A stretch of 64,000 nucleotides of DNA from Actinomycetota bacterium. GTDB taxonomy: Bacteria; Actinomycetota; Actinomycetes; S36-B12; UBA5976. The stretch lies in contig WLPX01000001.1 of NCBI GenBank assembly GCA_009698575.1, positions 190,924-254,923 on the forward strand, in the 5' to 3' direction. How positions within the stretch are numbered: the stretch's first letter is position 1; each line of letters opens with the position of its first letter. Under the pieces are notes generated by a model that saw nothing but the letters and a program-made list of their open reading frames with translations, did not search any database and was not told the DNA's origin. Shown here piece by piece: positions 62,333 to 64,000 of this stretch. Both the position numbers and the translations under genes were made by a program.

Positions 62333-63796
62333 ATGACAATGGCAACAGTTGCTGGGGTTGAAGTTGATACTCGGCATTTCATCGGCGGTAAGCGGGTTGC
62401 CTCCGATTCCACATTCGCGGATCATTCCCCAATAGATGGCACTTTTCTGGCGGACATTTCCCGCGGTGGAAAACGTGAAGTTGATTTAGCTGTTGCGGCC
62501 GCAAAAGCTGCCTTTCCAATTTGGTCACAAATGTCGCCAGCTGAACGTGGCGCTATTTTAAATCGGGTCGCAGACATTATCGAGTCACGGATCGAAGACT
62601 TAGCAATAGTTGAAACCACCGACAATGGCTCGCTGCTTCGATCACATCGTCGTGGTGTTATGCCCCGCGTTGCCATGAACTTTAGATTCTTTGCTGACTA
62701 CGCGATGAATCAACTGAACTACCCAGACTTTGAAACGCGCGGACATACCAATCACGTAACTTGGGATCCAGCAGGTGTTACCGGAATCATCACGCCTTGG
62801 AATGCGCCACTTATGCTCGCGTCTTGGCGAATCGGTCCAGCCCTTGCAGCTGGCGATACCGTCGTAGCAAAACCACCTGAGTGGGCACCGCTAACTGCTT
62901 CCCTACTTGCAGACATAACTGTGGAGGCAGGTATGCCACCAGGGGTTTTCAATGTGGTTCAAGGTTTTGGCGAAGAAGCTGGCGCAGCCTTAACTGCGCA
63001 CCCAGATTTATCTCGCATTTCATTTACTGGTTCAGTACCGACCGCAAAACTTGTCGCTAAAGCAGCAGCCGAAAATCTTGTGCCATGTTCATTCGAACTT
63101 GGTGGCAAAAGTCCGCTCATCATCACTGACGATGCGGACTTAGATATCGCAGTCACTGTTGCCGTTGAGCAGTATGACAATGCTGGACAAGTTTGTTTGT
63201 CAGGTACTCGGTTCTTGGTGCAACGTGGAATTGCCGACAAGTTCAAAGCAGCATTTATCGAGCGAGCTAAGCAAATCAAACAGGGCGACCCGCGAGATGA
63301 AGCTACTGACATTGGGCCGCAAATTCATCCTGAACATTTTTCTCGCGTAAAGGGATTCGTTGATCGCGCAGTAGCCGAAGGTCAGACCGTAGTTTTGGGT
63401 GGCGGGCCTAATTCAGAGTTGGGCGGAAACTTCTTCTTGCCTACTTTGATTGATAATCCAACAGTTGGCAGCGAAATCGTAACGCAAGAAGTTTTTGGCC
63501 CAGTTCTATCTATGCAGCAATTCGATACTGATGCCGAAGCAATTGAAATGGCTAACGGAACAGAATTTGGATTAGCCGCAGTGGTTGTTTGTGGAAACAA
63601 AAAACGTGCCCAAGCAATTACTGACCGACTCGTCGCTGGCACGATTTGGGTTAACTGCTTCTTTGTACGCGATCTTGGTGCGCCATTTGGTGGTTCTAAG
63701 AAATCAGGTATTGGCCGTGAAGGCGGAATCTGGTCATTTGATTTTTATGCAGACGTAAAGAACACGGTCTTTGCGCCTAACGGTTGGAAGGAATAA
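62333..63796 (+). CDS. hpaE: Aldehyde dehydrogenase, HpaE-like (5-carboxymethyl-2-hydroxymuconate semialdehyde dehydrogenase)
   Basis: The 487-residue aldehyde dehydrogenase has Glu255 (FELGGKSP) and the nucleophile Cys288 (GQVCLSGTRF), plus TPWNAPLM and FGPVLS motifs. The end (FFVRDLGAPFGGSKKSGIGREGGIWSFDFYADVKN) matches HpaE of the homoprotocatechuate meta-cleavage path, which acts right after the dioxygenase encoded next. It could also be another pathway ALDH, but the pairing with an HpaD-like gene supports HpaE. Good AGGGGA ribosome site. Confidence 0.85.
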   Translation: MTMATVAGVEVDTRHFIGGKRVASDSTFADHSPIDGTFLADISRGGKREVDLAVAAAKAAFPIWSQMSPAERGAILNRVADIIESRIEDLAIVETTDNGSLLRSHRRGVMPRVAMNFRFFADYAMNQLNYPDFETRGHTNHVTWDPAGVTGIITPWNAPLMLASWRIGPALAAGDTVVAKPPEWAPLTASLLADITVEAGMPPGVFNVVQGFGEEAGAALTAHPDLSRISFTGSVPTAKLVAKAAAENLVPCSFELGGKSPLIITDDADLDIAVTVAVEQYDNAGQVCLSGTRFLVQRGIADKFKAAFIERAKQIKQGDPRDEATDIGPQIHPEHFSRVKGFVDRAVAEGQTVVLGGGPNSELGGNFFLPTLIDNPTVGSEIVTQEVFGPVLSMQQFDTDAEAIEMANGTEFGLAAVVVCGNKKRAQAITDRLVAGTIWVNCFFVRDLGAPFGGSKKSGIGREGGIWSFDFYADVKNTVFAPNGWKE

Positions 63797-63799
63797 ATC

Positions 63800-64000
63800 A
63801 TGGGTGAAATTGTTGGAGCGGGCCTGTTGGCACATGTGCCGACCATTGTCTTGCCACTTGAGATTCGTAAGGAACTCAACAACGGCAAAGACTTCACGCT
63901 GGTCGCTGGTTTAGAACAACTTCGCAAAGACGTATTTGAGACTGTCGACTACGACACAGTCATAGTCTTTGATTCCCACTGGGCGACCACAGTTGAGTTC
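63800..64000 (+). CDS. hpaD: HpaD-like extradiol dioxygenase, N-terminal part (runs off the right edge)
   Basis: The first 67 codons encode a LigB/HpcB-type (class III) extradiol dioxygenase: His12 in LLAHVPT and His60 in VIVFDSHW match homoprotocatechuate 2,3-dioxygenase, where the early histidine helps bind the active-site metal. It opens the ring of 3,4-dihydroxyphenylacetate or a similar catechol. A GGAAGGA box precedes the ATG at 63800, 3 bases after hpaE. The rest of the gene is outside the window, so the assignment is provisional. Confidence 0.78.
   Translation, partial: MGEIVGAGLLAHVPTIVLPLEIRKELNNGKDFTLVAGLEQLRKDVFETVDYDTVIVFDSHWATTVEF

Noticed and set aside
49253-64000. Island as a mobile element or prophage
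   Set aside because: No integrase, transposase, terminal repeats or tRNA site is visible inside the window; the right border is not reached.

Overview
The window looks like a chromosome segment of a free-living, probably aquatic actinobacterium with moderate, AT-leaning base composition. The evidence is gene content and order: a RadA-DisA pair, a BldC-like regulator beside a 33-residue ribosomal protein bS22, a CobA/HemD fusion after Rex, a Ppx beside a cysteine-rich Rv0495c-type protein, and a ResB/CcsB/CcdA/ResA block. Many genes carry a TAnnnT box 6-7 bases before the start codon, the signature of leaderless transcription. Genes are packed tightly, and several convergent pairs share overlapping stop codons. 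I saw no rRNA, tRNA, CRISPR array, insertion sequence or phage gene, and no gene-free stretch over 300 bases.

Layout. 1-4.7 kb: edge of a flavoprotein monooxygenase, an SDR, YajQ, an orphan trio of NuoI/NuoC/NuoB paralogues without a NuoD partner, a RarD-like permease and a polyprenyl diphosphate synthase. 4.7-19.7 kb: a complete 14-gene complex I operon (nuoA-N, minus strand) with a near-perfect Rex operator upstream. 19.8-33 kb: menaquinone genes (menG, menF, menD, menC, menB, menE, menA) mixed with an unrecognised membrane protein, a P450, a RecB-type nuclease and a DmpA-type peptidase. 33-45 kb: cytochrome c maturation genes, a phosphatase, the CobA/HemD fusion, Rex, a glutaredoxin, an HAD phosphatase, bS22, BldC-like, ProC, proline dehydrogenase and Ppx. 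45-49 kb: a cysteine-rich protein, RadA, DisA and an anchored protein.

49.2 kb to the right edge is an accessory catabolic island: an APC permease, a zinc alcohol dehydrogenase, two P450s, a small P450-type ferredoxin, two glutamine-synthetase-like ligases each paired with a class I amidotransferase-like protein, a PuuD-type gamma-glutamyl hydrolase, an acyl-CoA dehydrogenase, an acetoacetate-decarboxylase-like protein, a MarR regulator, and an HpaE/HpaD-like pair for meta-cleavage of homoprotocatechuate. The simplest reading is gamma-glutamylation-assisted breakdown of an amine, perhaps an arylethylamine: ligases protect the amine as a glutamyl amide, P450s and dehydrogenases oxidise it, amidohydrolases release glutamate, and HpaD/HpaE open and oxidise the ring. 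Four copies of a 16-base imperfect palindrome (consensus CGTTMGGGTAYGAACG) lie in four promoter regions of the island, including that of marR, which suggests a local MarR regulon.

The core part of the window is respiratory: NADH enters through complex I, menaquinone carries the electrons, cytochrome c is matured by the Ccs system, and Rex senses NADH/NAD+ and probably represses nuo.
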